NCBI GenBank assembly: GCA_964435925.1
Contig: CAYTBG010000085.1
Coordinates: forward strand, 1 to 12,473
Reading direction: 5' to 3'
DNA length: 12,473 nucleotides
Origin: SOIV01 sp964435925
GTDB lineage: Bacteria; Acidobacteriota; Aminicenantia; Aminicenantales; Aminicenantaceae
The first letter of the stretch is position 1, and each line of letters begins with the position of its first letter. Shown piece by piece: positions 1 to 7,558 of this stretch. The notes beneath the pieces were generated by a model. The model saw only the letters and a list, made by a program, of their open reading frames with translations. It was not told where the DNA came from and searched no databases. The position numbers were made by a program, and so were the translations under genes.

Positions 1-978
1 CAGAAGTGGAATATCCTCTTTTCTTTCTTTAAGCAGTGGCAACTCTATTTTGATGACATTCATGCGGTAGAAGAGGTCTTCCCGAAACATCTTTTCACTG
101 ATTTGTTCTTCCAAATCTGCGTTAGTAGCGGCAATGACTCTGACGTCGACCCTGATTGTTTTTGTCCCCCCTAATCTCATGAATTCTCTATCCTGCATGA
201 CTCGTAACAATTTCGATTGAGTTTCCATATTAAGGGAAGATATTTCATCAAAGAATATTGTTCCTTTCTCAGCTGCTTCAAACAAACCCTTTTTGCTGCT
301 CACGGCTCCAGTGAAGGCTCCCTTGACGTGACCAAAAAGATGACTTTCCAACAAGTCCGGGGGAAGAGAGCCGCTGTTTACGATTATGAAGGGAAAATTT
401 TTCCGGTCGCTGTTTTGGTGAATAGCTCTCGCCACCAGCTCTTTTCCTGTTCCGCTTTCACCCTGAATCAAAATCGTGCTTCGGGTAGGGGCAGAGGCTT
501 TTACTGCTTCGAATAAATTTTTCATGACTTTGCTTTTTCCGATGATGTTTTCAAAGCTGAACTTTCTTTGGAGTTCATCTTTCAGCCGTAAGTTTTCTTC
601 TTGAAGTTTTCTGTATTCTATTGCTCTTTGTACCGTTATAAGCAATTCGTCATGCTTGAAGGGCTTCTGAATATAATCATATGCTCCGATTTTCATGGCA
701 GAGATCGCTGATTCCACTGAGGCGAAGGCTGTTATTATGATAATTACAGAGTTTGGATCGATTTTTTTAAGCTTTTTGAGGACCTCTATTCCGTCTATTC
801 CAGGCAGGAGCAAATCCAGAAGAACGAGTTGGAAAGATTGGGAAGAATGTTTATCAAGAGCTTCTTCCCCGCTTGCAGAATTTTCCACCTCATAACCTTC
901 TGAGGATAAGAGATCACCCAATACTTCATGGATAATGGGTTCGTCGTCGATAATATGAATCATTCCTTTTTTGGTCAT
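1..978 (-). CDS. NtrC-family sigma-54-dependent response regulator (3' end cut off by window)
   Basis: This is an enhancer-binding transcriptional activator that would remodel sigma-54 RNA polymerase by ATP hydrolysis once its receiver is phosphorylated. The first 326 residues are visible. The receiver domain has the acidic pocket DDE at 11-13, phospho-acceptor Asp55 (in LLDLLLPG) and Lys105 (YIQKPF). The AAA+ domain has Walker A GESGTGKE at 173-180, the sigma-54-contacting GAFTGA loop at 220-225, a Walker B of the form IFFDEIS, and FREDLFYRMN near the edge. The end of the AAA+ domain and the expected Fis-type HTH lie outside the window. The start at 978 is 9 nt after the kinase stop codon and has a weak AAGAA-like ribosome site directly upstream. 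An alternative in-frame ATG is at 963. Its position behind a histidine kinase gene makes it that kinase's likely partner. The family call is very secure; the target genes are unknown. Confidence 0.96.
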   Translation of the reverse strand, partial: MTKKGMIHIIDDEPIIHEVLGDLLSSEGYEVENSASGEEALDKHSSQSFQLVLLDLLLPGIDGIEVLKKLKKIDPNSVIIIITAFASVESAISAMKIGAYDYIQKPFKHDELLITVQRAIEYRKLQEENLRLKDELQRKFSFENIIGKSKVMKNLFEAVKASAPTRSTILIQGESGTGKELVARAIHQNSDRKNFPFIIVNSGSLPPDLLESHLFGHVKGAFTGAVSSKKGLFEAAEKGTIFFDEISSLNMETQSKLLRVMQDREFMRLGGTKTIRVDVRVIAATNADLEEQISEKMFREDLFYRMNVIKIELPLLKERKEDIPLL

Positions 979-987
979 TTTCTTGAT

Positions 988-3870
988 TTATGAAACAGTA
1001 AATTTATCCACCTTTCTCTTGTCTAAGTCCAGAGGAAGATAAATCGTGAAAGTAGAACCTTTTCCGCTCACACTTTCAGCAGCAATATGCCCTTCATGCT
1101 CTTTAATAATAGCATAGCTGATCGACAATCCAAGGCCAGTCCCTTTTCCGCTCCCTTTAGTGGTAAAAAATGGATCAAAGATATGGGGCAAGTGCTGATC
1201 TTTAATACCCGTTCCGGTGTCCTTTATTTTTATGATAGCCTCATTATTCATTTTACTGAGTTCGATTTTTAGCGTTCCCCCTTTGGGCATGGCATCAATG
1301 GCATTGAGGATAATGTTGATGAAGACCTGCTGGAGCCTCTCTCCTTCCCCCCACAGAGGTTTCATCGGAGAAAGATTTAGCTCTAAGTTTATGCTCATCG
1401 TTTTTAATTTATACTCAATCAGAGATATAATCTCCTCGAGACTTTCTTTGAGGTTCACTTGATGAAAGGAGGATTCTGAGGGGATCCGGGCAAAGTTGAG
1501 CAGGTTTTTGATTATTCTGGCTACCCTTTCAGTTTGAGCTTCAATCTTTCCCAGAATCTGAGAATGACTAGAGTTGGATAGCTTCTTTTGGAGTATTTGG
1601 ACATAGCTTGAAATTCCTGTCAGGGGAGTGTTGATTTCATGAGCAACTCCAGCCGAGAGGAGGCCGATCGAGGCCAGCTTTTCTGAAGTGAGGAGTTGCT
1701 GCTGAAGTGATATTTTTTCTGTTATATCGTCAAAGACGACGATTGTCCCGTATGGATTCATCTCGTTATCTAAAAGAGGAGTTTTGACAATATCAAATAT
1801 TTTTTTATCTCCGGGGAGGATATCCAGGGTAATCTCGCTCAAGAGCCGGAAGTCCTTTTGAGTATCAGAGGGAAAGAGGGCTGAAAAGTTTTTAAGTCCT
1901 AATACCTTAACTAAATTTTTATTCATGACCTCTTCTTTTTTTCTGGAAAGAGTATCTTCGAGCACCCGATTCCATCCGATGATTTTTCCTTTCTGATCTA
2001 ACACTGCCACTCCTACGGTTAGACTTTCAATAATGTTTTCGTTGTAGTCTTTAAGCCTTTCCAGTTCCAGAGCCCTTATTCTGGCCTGACTGTAAAGATA
2101 GGCATTTTCTAAGGCTAAGGCCACTGGGGAAGATATGGCTGTCATAATTTCCCAGTCTTCGCTGGTGAGGAATGTGTTATCTACTTTTTTCCCCATTCCC
2201 AGACAGCCGATAAGCTTATTCTCGACTTTTAAGGGCAAATAATGGAAAAACCCGGAAGAAGAAAGCTGTTCGAACTTTCTTTGCAGCTCCTCTTTTTCAA
2301 CAAAGGAATAATAAGAAAGAAATTCCCTTTCCGTTAAGCTTTTGTAAATTTGCTCATCAAAAGTGATTTTTTTCCCGGAAAAAGGCAATATACCCCTGGA
2401 TTTAAGGATAAAGAAAGAATTTTTTTGGTTGTCATCGGGTAGGAGAAGAGCAATGCATTTGAGAGAAAGGGCATTAGCAATCAATTCCAAAAGAGATTTA
2501 GAGAGCTTTTGAAGATTCCTCTCTCTGCTGAGTTCTTTACTTATGGAGAGTAGAGTTTTCCGGTATTCATAACTTCGCTTGTAAAAAGCCCTATCCAGGA
2601 TGGATTGAAAAAGCTTTTTTAACGGCGGAAAGAGTGTCGCTCCAAGAATTATAGCCAGAATTCCCAAGATGAGGTAATTGAGCCTGCTTTCAGCTGGGAC
2701 TTTCGTTTGGGAGCTGACGATAAAATAAACAGTGGCCAGGACAACAGAAGAGAGGATCAGTGTGAATGCTTTTTTGAGCAGCAGCTCAAATTCCATAAGC
2801 TTCTCCCTGGAGATGGAGTAGGAAAAAGTCAGAGGAATGAGAACCTGGAGAATGACGGTGAGCTCTGCCGCCTTTGAAGGCACCTGGCCAAGCATGAAGG
2901 GAATGATGTAGAAAAGGGTGAAGGGAATGATTCCAATGCCTAAGCCATACGCTATCCACTTTAATTGTTTTTTGAGCAGAAGGTTTGAAGGTTTAAACAT
3001 GCTTTGAATAATAATCACCAAGGTTATGATTGAAAAAAGGGCAAAATGGAAGAGGTCTAATTTTTCTGATGTCTGGTGCAATTGGAGCACAAAAACGTTG
3101 CTCAAATTTTTAAATGAGGGAACGTGAAGGAGTATTTTTGTTAAAAGGAGAACTGCAGCCGGGAGATACAAAATAGAAATTGAAGATAGCTTATTATTAA
3201 AGAATTTTTTTCTTTGAGGGAAAATTAAAAAAAAGTAAAGAAGCAACGGGGGGAAGACCAGAAAAGCTGACTTGTCAAGCCAGTAAAAAAGACTGTCCAA
3301 GACATTCAGCTTGCCTGTGGGAGAAAAAATATAGAACGAACAAAAACACAAACATACGAAATAAAAATAGACATGGGGCATAGATAAGGGTTTTTTAGAG
3401 GTGAGGAAAATAATTAACCCTATAGCCAGAGTGGTCAAGCCGATAAGAGCAAGAAAGAAATAGATGGGATTAACACCTTTTTCGCGTAAATAGAAGGAGG
3501 GGAAAATAATCTCGCCTCCTCTTGCGATTTCGTAGGTAACCTTTAGTTCTGAGCGTCCCGCTGCCCATAATATCTTTGAAACATCTATTTTGTTTTTTAT
3601 CGGGGCGTTGTTGATGGAATAAAGAAGATCTCCTTTTTTGATGCCGTGTAGATACGCAGGGCTGTTGACTTCAACAATTACAGCGGTCATACCTTCTGGT
3701 TTTTCATCCCAGAAAACTCCGTCAGCAGGCTCTTTCCAGGTAATTTTCTTGTAAATATTCAATCCTCCCAGCACAAGGAGAATGAAAACGGGAAGGATTG
3801 CCAGATAGGTTTTTATTTTCTCGAGATAACTTGCTTTCTGTTTTTCAGAGAATCCAAAAAATTGAATCAT
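988..3870 (-). CDS. Membrane sensor histidine kinase with PDZ, multi-pass membrane, GAF and PAS domains
   Basis: This 960-residue sensor kinase presumably phosphorylates the regulator encoded 9 nt downstream. In order it has a membrane segment at about 22-40, a PDZ-like domain at about 58-118 (GIKKGDLLYSINN) on the outer side, and a block of about eight or nine hydrophobic segments at about 134-416. A GAF-like domain follows at about 440-595 and a PAS domain at about 608-725 (GVAVLDQKGKIIGWN). The HisKA domain has phospho-acceptor His744 in GVAHEINTPL. The HATPase domain has the N box around Asn852-Asn856, G1 box DTGTGI at 884-889, FDPFFTTK at 898-905 and GKGTGLGL at 908-915. All catalytic motifs look intact. 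It lies 24 nt downstream of the small exported-protein gene. No good Shine-Dalgarno sequence is visible just before the ATG. The membrane-GAF-kinase build is reminiscent of PrsK-type kinases, but the PDZ domain sets it apart. The signal it senses is unknown. Confidence 0.95.
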   Translation of the reverse strand: MIQFFGFSEKQKASYLEKIKTYLAILPVFILLVLGGLNIYKKITWKEPADGVFWDEKPEGMTAVIVEVNSPAYLHGIKKGDLLYSINNAPIKNKIDVSKILWAAGRSELKVTYEIARGGEIIFPSFYLREKGVNPIYFFLALIGLTTLAIGLIIFLTSKKPLSMPHVYFYFVCLCFCSFYIFSPTGKLNVLDSLFYWLDKSAFLVFPPLLLYFFLIFPQRKKFFNNKLSSISILYLPAAVLLLTKILLHVPSFKNLSNVFVLQLHQTSEKLDLFHFALFSIITLVIIIQSMFKPSNLLLKKQLKWIAYGLGIGIIPFTLFYIIPFMLGQVPSKAAELTVILQVLIPLTFSYSISREKLMEFELLLKKAFTLILSSVVLATVYFIVSSQTKVPAESRLNYLILGILAIILGATLFPPLKKLFQSILDRAFYKRSYEYRKTLLSISKELSRERNLQKLSKSLLELIANALSLKCIALLLPDDNQKNSFFILKSRGILPFSGKKITFDEQIYKSLTEREFLSYYSFVEKEELQRKFEQLSSSGFFHYLPLKVENKLIGCLGMGKKVDNTFLTSEDWEIMTAISSPVALALENAYLYSQARIRALELERLKDYNENIIESLTVGVAVLDQKGKIIGWNRVLEDTLSRKKEEVMNKNLVKVLGLKNFSALFPSDTQKDFRLLSEITLDILPGDKKIFDIVKTPLLDNEMNPYGTIVVFDDITEKISLQQQLLTSEKLASIGLLSAGVAHEINTPLTGISSYVQILQKKLSNSSHSQILGKIEAQTERVARIIKNLLNFARIPSESSFHQVNLKESLEEIISLIEYKLKTMSINLELNLSPMKPLWGEGERLQQVFINIILNAIDAMPKGGTLKIELSKMNNEAIIKIKDTGTGIKDQHLPHIFDPFFTTKGSGKGTGLGLSISYAIIKEHEGHIAAESVSGKGSTFTIYLPLDLDKRKVDKFTVS

Positions 3871-3894
3871 TTTGGCAAAAAATATATGCGTACC

Positions 3895-4179
3895 TCAGTC
3901 CAAAATATGTTTTTTTCCAGCCCTGATTGCCCATTTAATACAGGGTTGCTTCAGCAGTTTCTCCAATTCTGGATCTTCTTTTAATCCTAAAGGTTTTGTG
4001 TTCCTGGAGAGGATTGTGCTCATATAATCATACTTGGGCTTTTTAACCGGAGCATCCTGCGGATAAGCAGCTGAACTTTTTGCAAGAAATAAATCCTTTG
4101 AAGAGAGGCCGCTGGGGGAAGTAAATGTAAGAAAAAGGAGGAGGATAAAAAATACTCCTGGGATAATCCTCTTTTTCAT
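3895..4179 (-). CDS. Small exported protein of unknown function
   Basis: I do not recognise this 94-residue protein. It begins with a clear export signal: basic MKKR, then a hydrophobic stretch at about residues 5-20. A small polar and basic domain of about 65-70 residues follows, with Lys/Pro-rich KKPKYDY around 46-52 and a single cysteine at 80. With no lipobox and one cysteine, it is probably a soluble periplasmic or signal-anchored protein. It is the first gene of the minus-strand operon and ends 24 nt before the histidine kinase. A role linked to the kinase's outer PDZ/membrane region is therefore plausible, but that is inference from context only. The ATG at 4179 has AAGAA directly before it, as the response regulator does. 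The signal peptide and the operon position argue that it is real despite its size. Confidence 0.72.
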   Translation of the reverse strand: MKKRIIPGVFFILLLFLTFTSPSGLSSKDLFLAKSSAAYPQDAPVKKPKYDYMSTILSRNTKPLGLKEDPELEKLLKQPCIKWAIRAGKKHILD

Positions 4180-4185
4180 TTTCTT

Positions 4186-4214
4186 AAAATAAATCTTTCT
4201 TCAGCTTTTGTCAA
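4186..4214 (-). promoter_or_regulatory. Candidate sigma-70-type promoter of the small protein / kinase / regulator operon
   Basis: Read on the minus strand, a perfect -35 TTGACA (4214-4209) is followed after exactly 17 nt by TATTTT (4191-4186), which matches four of six -10 positions. The predicted start of transcription falls at or within a base or two of the ATG at 4179. If the promoter is real, the mRNA would be leaderless or nearly so. The -35 and spacing are strong; the -10 is only fair. Confidence 0.45.
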
Positions 4215-4440
4215 CTTTTAGTATTAACCTAAAGGGCTCCGTTCTGGCCTATTCAGGCATACATGAGATGGTGAGAATAAATCATCTTTTCAGGTGAGAA
4301 AAAAAGGAGAAAAGTCATTATGTGATTCATCTTTAAGGGCTATTTACTTATATGGGTATTTTTATTACTTTTAGCTCGATACAGGAGCCTAGCTCTGATG
4401 ATGCAAATTTCGAATAAGGTTTTTAGACATAAATCCTTGG
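4215..4440. other. Intergenic stretch with no gene or clear element
   Basis: This A+T-rich stretch lies between the minus-strand promoter candidate and the palindromic element. I see no convincing coding region, RNA gene or terminator in it. The only structures are weak: an AGATG/CATCT arm pair around 4265-4287 and a short GAGC-CTA-GCTC palindrome near 4385-4395. Any activator sites for the divergent operons would be expected here, but none can be recognised. Confidence 0.5.
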
Positions 4441-4592
4441 AAAAAGGGGACAGGCTACTTTTTTGTAGGCTGCTTTTTTGGGTCAGAAAAGAGAGTATCC
4501 TTAAAACAAATGGGGACAGCTCGCTTCTTTGTGAAAATAGAAAGGAAATAGGGACTATTCCCTCTTTGAAAAAAGTAGCCTGTCCCCTTTTT
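4441..4592. repeat. 152-bp palindromic MITE/REP-like element with 24-bp perfect terminal inverted repeats
   Basis: The left end (4441-4464) contains GGGGACAGGCTAC followed by T6. The right end (4569-4592) is its exact 24-base reverse complement, and pairing stops on both sides. Inside, the arm motif AGGCTACTTTTTTG (4452-4465) recurs directly as AGGCTGCTTTTTTG (4467-4480). GGGGACAG recurs at 4512-4519. A small hairpin, AATAG-GGA-CTATT, sits at 4547-4559 and overlaps a second possible pairing, AGGGA/TCCCT (4550-4563). There is no transposase inside. From memory of the family, GGGGACAG-type palindromes of this look are scattered in many genomes and are tied to REP-associated (IS200-like, Y1) transposases; that link is inference here. 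An open frame runs through it (4398-4661) but has low-complexity repeat-derived content and is not called as a gene. Confidence 0.82.
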
Positions 4593-4640
4593 ATGTCCAG
4601 TTTTTCCCCTGTTTTGCCGCGCGCTTACAGGTTACTAGAT

Positions 4641-4669
4641 TTGACAAAAATCAGAGGATAACCTAATAT
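4641..4669 (+). promoter_or_regulatory. Candidate sigma-70-type promoter of the pil/gsp operon
   Basis: A perfect -35 TTGACA (4641-4646) is followed by a 17-nt spacer and a -10-like TAATAT (4664-4669). The surroundings are very A+T-rich. Transcription would start near 4676 and give a leader of about 50 nt before pilC. It lies just downstream of the palindromic element. No riboswitch fold is apparent in the short leader. No correctly spaced sigma-54 -24/-12 pair was found upstream of pilC. Confidence 0.6.
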
Positions 4670-4726
4670 TAATTTAATATTTACTGATATTTAAACAGTA
4701 AGAGAAACTTATAAAATTTAAGAGCG

Positions 4727-5935
4727 ATGCCTTATTTTCTTTGTCGATTGGCTACTGAAGAGGGAAGCATTGTTTCTCAGGCTTTTCTTGCCTCATCTTT
4801 TGAAGAATGCAGAAAGCATTTCGAGGAAGAGGGATTTTGTGTTTTATCTATCAAGAGAGATTGGAAGAGGGTCAAGATTCCTGTCCTCCCTTTTGAGAAG
4901 AAGATTAAAGAAAGGGACTTCATCATGATTAATCAAGAACTTGTGGCTCTTATAAAAGCAGGTTATCCCATACTCAAGTGTATCCAAATCATAGTGAAGC
5001 GAGTTAAGAATATTCATCTTAAAGAATTATTGATGAAGGTCGAGAATGAAATTCGAGGAGGCAAATCTCTATCAGAAGCCTTTGCCCCTTATGAGAAGAA
5101 TTTCTCTACGGTTTATATTGCCTCTCTTATGGCAGGGGAGCGGAGCGGAAACTTAGCTGGTACGATCAACCGTTACATTGATTATGCAAAAGTTATTGCC
5201 CAGACTAAAGCAAAGATAAGAGCTGCTCTAACTTATCCGACTCTTCTCATTCTGTTTGCTTTCATTCTCCTTATGATCCTGATCAATTTTATCTTGCCTC
5301 GTTTTACTGCTTTTTATGCTGATTTTGAGGCTGAACTGCCAGCTATAACCCGTGGACTCTTAGCTTTCTCTCAGGTTTTGAGAGCAAATTTTCCTTTTCT
5401 GATTGCTTTTGTATTTTTACTGTATTTGGTTTATTCCCTTTTGAAGAGGAACGAAAAAATCCTTGTTATTCGTGATAGAATCAAGCTTAAACTTCCTTAT
5501 GGAGGCTCAATCTTGGTAGAGTCAGGAGTCTCACTTTTTTCTCGGACACTGGGTCTTATTCTTGAAGCAGGGATTTCCCTCGTCTCAGCTGTCGGCATCG
5601 CCCATCATGCTGTTCCCAATTATTTTATCATCCAGAAAAGCAGGCAATTGCCTGAGCTTATAAAAGATGGAAAAAGCTTATCTGAATCCCTCTCCAGGAT
5701 AGACTTTTTCCCACCTCTTTCTCTTGATATGATTAAGATAGGAGAGGCATCAGCAAATCTGGAAGGTATGTTGAACGAAGTGGCTGATTACTATGATGAG
5801 AAAATACAAGCAAAAATTGACACTTTTGTATCCCTTATTGAGCCGCTGGTTATCATTTTTATGGGTTTGATTGTGGCAGCGATGCTTCTCTCTGTTTATT
5901 TGCCTATTTTCAATATAATAAGAGTAACTGGATAA
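4727..5935 (+). CDS. pilC: PilC/GspF-type inner-membrane platform protein
   Basis: This polytopic protein forms the inner-membrane platform on which the assembly ATPase acts in type IV pili and type II secretion. Its 402 residues are the usual length for the family. Two copies of the T2SF domain are visible at about 65-190 and 266-392. Each contains the family's GE-x-S/A-x-N-L motif: GERSGNLAGTINR at 137-149 and GEASANLEGMLNEV at 339-352. Hydrophobic segments lie at about 170-191, 222-240 and 368-393, giving the standard three-pass topology. The N-terminal part (1-60) looks like the short domain that precedes the first T2SF domain in this family. It is the first gene of the operon. Only a weak AAGAG is seen just before the ATG. 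Its stop codon overlaps the pilB start as TAATG. Whether it is called PilC or GspF depends on the fibre it builds, which the window does not show. Confidence 0.95.
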   Translation: MPYFLCRLATEEGSIVSQAFLASSFEECRKHFEEEGFCVLSIKRDWKRVKIPVLPFEKKIKERDFIMINQELVALIKAGYPILKCIQIIVKRVKNIHLKELLMKVENEIRGGKSLSEAFAPYEKNFSTVYIASLMAGERSGNLAGTINRYIDYAKVIAQTKAKIRAALTYPTLLILFAFILLMILINFILPRFTAFYADFEAELPAITRGLLAFSQVLRANFPFLIAFVFLLYLVYSLLKRNEKILVIRDRIKLKLPYGGSILVESGVSLFSRTLGLILEAGISLVSAVGIAHHAVPNYFIIQKSRQLPELIKDGKSLSESLSRIDFFPPLSLDMIKIGEASANLEGMLNEVADYYDEKIQAKIDTFVSLIEPLVIIFMGLIVAAMLLSVYLPIFNIIRVTG

Positions 5936-7557
5936 TGGCCAAGATTGATAAAAAAGAATCACGGCAGACTTTTCTCTCTGATGAAGAGAAAACTAAAAAA
6001 TTAGCTACGAGATACAATGTTCCTTATATTGATCTTTCATCCTGCAACTTGAGCCGTGAGCTTGTTCAGTCTTTTCCTGTTGATTTTCTTTATCGGTCGA
6101 ATTTTATACCTTTTGAAGAGAAGAACAATATTGTGAAAATTGCAGTAGCTGATCCTTCTGATATCGCAACCATAGATACCATCGAGTCTTATTTGGGGAG
6201 AAAAGTGGAGGTTTATGCGGCTTCCAAGATGGCTATCAATGAGGCCCTGCGAAAGACTGAAACTGCGCTCCAAGTCCTCAAGGATGCGACTGAAGGATTT
6301 GTCATGAAGGTAGTGGAGAAAGAAGGAGGAGAAGAGGAAGAGGTCATATCTGTGGAGACGCTGACCGAACAAGATGGCTCGATCATAAAGCTGGTCAACT
6401 CCATAATTTTCACAGCTGTTCAAAAAAGGGCCAGCGATGTTCATGTCGAATCAAAAGAAGAAGGTCTTATCGTCAAGTACCGCATCGACGGAGTTTTAAG
6501 TGAAACCATGGAGCCGGTTGACAAGAAATTTCAATCGTCTATCATCTCTAGAATCAAAGTCATGTCTGACCTTGATATTTCAGAACGAAGGGTCCCGCAG
6601 GATGGGAGGTTCAGGCTGAGAATCAAGGACAAAACCATTGATTTTCGTATCTCCATCATGCCCAGCATCCACGGTGAAGATGCTGTCATCAGGATTCTCG
6701 ATAAGGAGATGATCACCGCGGCTATATCGGAATTAAGGATGGATTTGCTCGGTTTTTCAGATGAAGTCCTCAATAATTTCCGAAGATATATCACCCAGCC
6801 TTATGGGATGGTTCTTGTGACCGGTCCGACAGGAAGCGGAAAAACGACCACTTTATATGCAGCCTTGACAGAGATAAGGGCTCCGGAGGACAAAATCGTT
6901 ACTATTGAAGATCCTGTTGAATACCAAATAAATGAGATCACCCAGATACCTGTTAATGAAAAAAAAGGGCTCACCTTTGCTCGGGGACTGAGGTCTATCT
7001 TAAGGCATGATCCGGATAAGATTATGGTTGGAGAGATCAGAGATCCTGAAACCGCCCAGATTGCTATTCAGTCTGCCTTGACCGGACATCTGGTTTTCAC
7101 AACCGTTCACGCCAATAATGTTTTCGATGTCGTAGGGCGCTTCCTCCACATGAAAGTTGACCCTTACAGTTTTATTTCAGCTCTGAATTGTATCCTGGCT
7201 CAAAGACTGGTTAGAGTCCTCTGTCCTGTATGTAAGACTCCCGTTAAATACAAGCGCAAACAATTGCTTGAGTCCGGGCTCAGTCCCCAAAAATACAAGG
7301 ATCGGCTATTTTATGAGTCTCCTGGCTGTGAAGCATGTTACCACACCGGTTACCAGGGAAGAACCGCTATAGCCGAATTACTCGAGCTTTCTGATGAAAT
7401 ACGAGAGATGATCCTGGAGAAAAAACCTCTTTCTGAAGTGAGAAAGAGAGCCAAGAGCGAAGGCATGACTTTTTTAAGAGAAGTGGGGATGAAGGAGAAA
7501 GTCTTGAAAGGAGTAACCAGCCTTAAAGAGCTAAACAAAGTTACTTTTGTTGAGTGA
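5935..7557 (+). CDS. pilB: PilB/GspE-type assembly ATPase
   Basis: This cytoplasmic hexameric ATPase powers pilus or pseudopilus assembly. The 540 residues hold an N-terminal MshEN/GspE-N-like region (about 15-110). The ATPase core has RASDVHVES at 165-173, Walker A GPTGSGKT at 297-304, an Asp box IVTIEDPVEY at 321-330, Walker B around 363-370 (IMVGEIRD) and the His box TGHLVFTTVHANN at 383-395. The zinc-binding tetracysteine typical of PilB/GspE, and absent from PilT, is present as C430-x2-C433 and C465-x2-C468. All catalytic motifs look intact. An acidic run, GGEEEEV (131-137), forms the linker. The N-terminal domain is a single short unit, compact compared with the largest PilBs. The start codon shares one base with the pilC stop, which suggests coupled translation. 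It is an assembly, not a retraction, ATPase. Confidence 0.96.
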   Translation: MAKIDKKESRQTFLSDEEKTKKLATRYNVPYIDLSSCNLSRELVQSFPVDFLYRSNFIPFEEKNNIVKIAVADPSDIATIDTIESYLGRKVEVYAASKMAINEALRKTETALQVLKDATEGFVMKVVEKEGGEEEEVISVETLTEQDGSIIKLVNSIIFTAVQKRASDVHVESKEEGLIVKYRIDGVLSETMEPVDKKFQSSIISRIKVMSDLDISERRVPQDGRFRLRIKDKTIDFRISIMPSIHGEDAVIRILDKEMITAAISELRMDLLGFSDEVLNNFRRYITQPYGMVLVTGPTGSGKTTTLYAALTEIRAPEDKIVTIEDPVEYQINEITQIPVNEKKGLTFARGLRSILRHDPDKIMVGEIRDPETAQIAIQSALTGHLVFTTVHANNVFDVVGRFLHMKVDPYSFISALNCILAQRLVRVLCPVCKTPVKYKRKQLLESGLSPQKYKDRLFYESPGCEACYHTGYQGRTAIAELLELSDEIREMILEKKPLSEVRKRAKSEGMTFLREVGMKEKVLKGVTSLKELNKVTFVE

Positions 7558-7558
7558 G

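Noticed and set aside
217..895. Two plus-strand open frames at 217-516 and 695-895
   Set aside because: They lie opposite the well-defined response regulator and show no protein family pattern.
4245..4260. Possible sigma-54 promoter (TGGCCTATTCAGGCAT)
   Set aside because: The GG and GC dinucleotides are 9 bases apart instead of the strict 10, and the site is about 470 bp from pilC.
4569..4592. Right arm of the palindrome as an intrinsic terminator
   Set aside because: The pairing partner is over 100 nt away and the arm belongs to a symmetrical element; there is no compact GC-rich stem before the T-tract.
4441..4592. CRISPR array
   Set aside because: The repeats are inverted, unequal and too few, with no regular spacers and no cas genes.
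4398..4661. Open frame of 87 codons through the intergenic repeat
   Set aside because: It runs through both arms of the palindromic element; the product is repeat-derived, has no export or domain pattern, and has no credible ribosome site.
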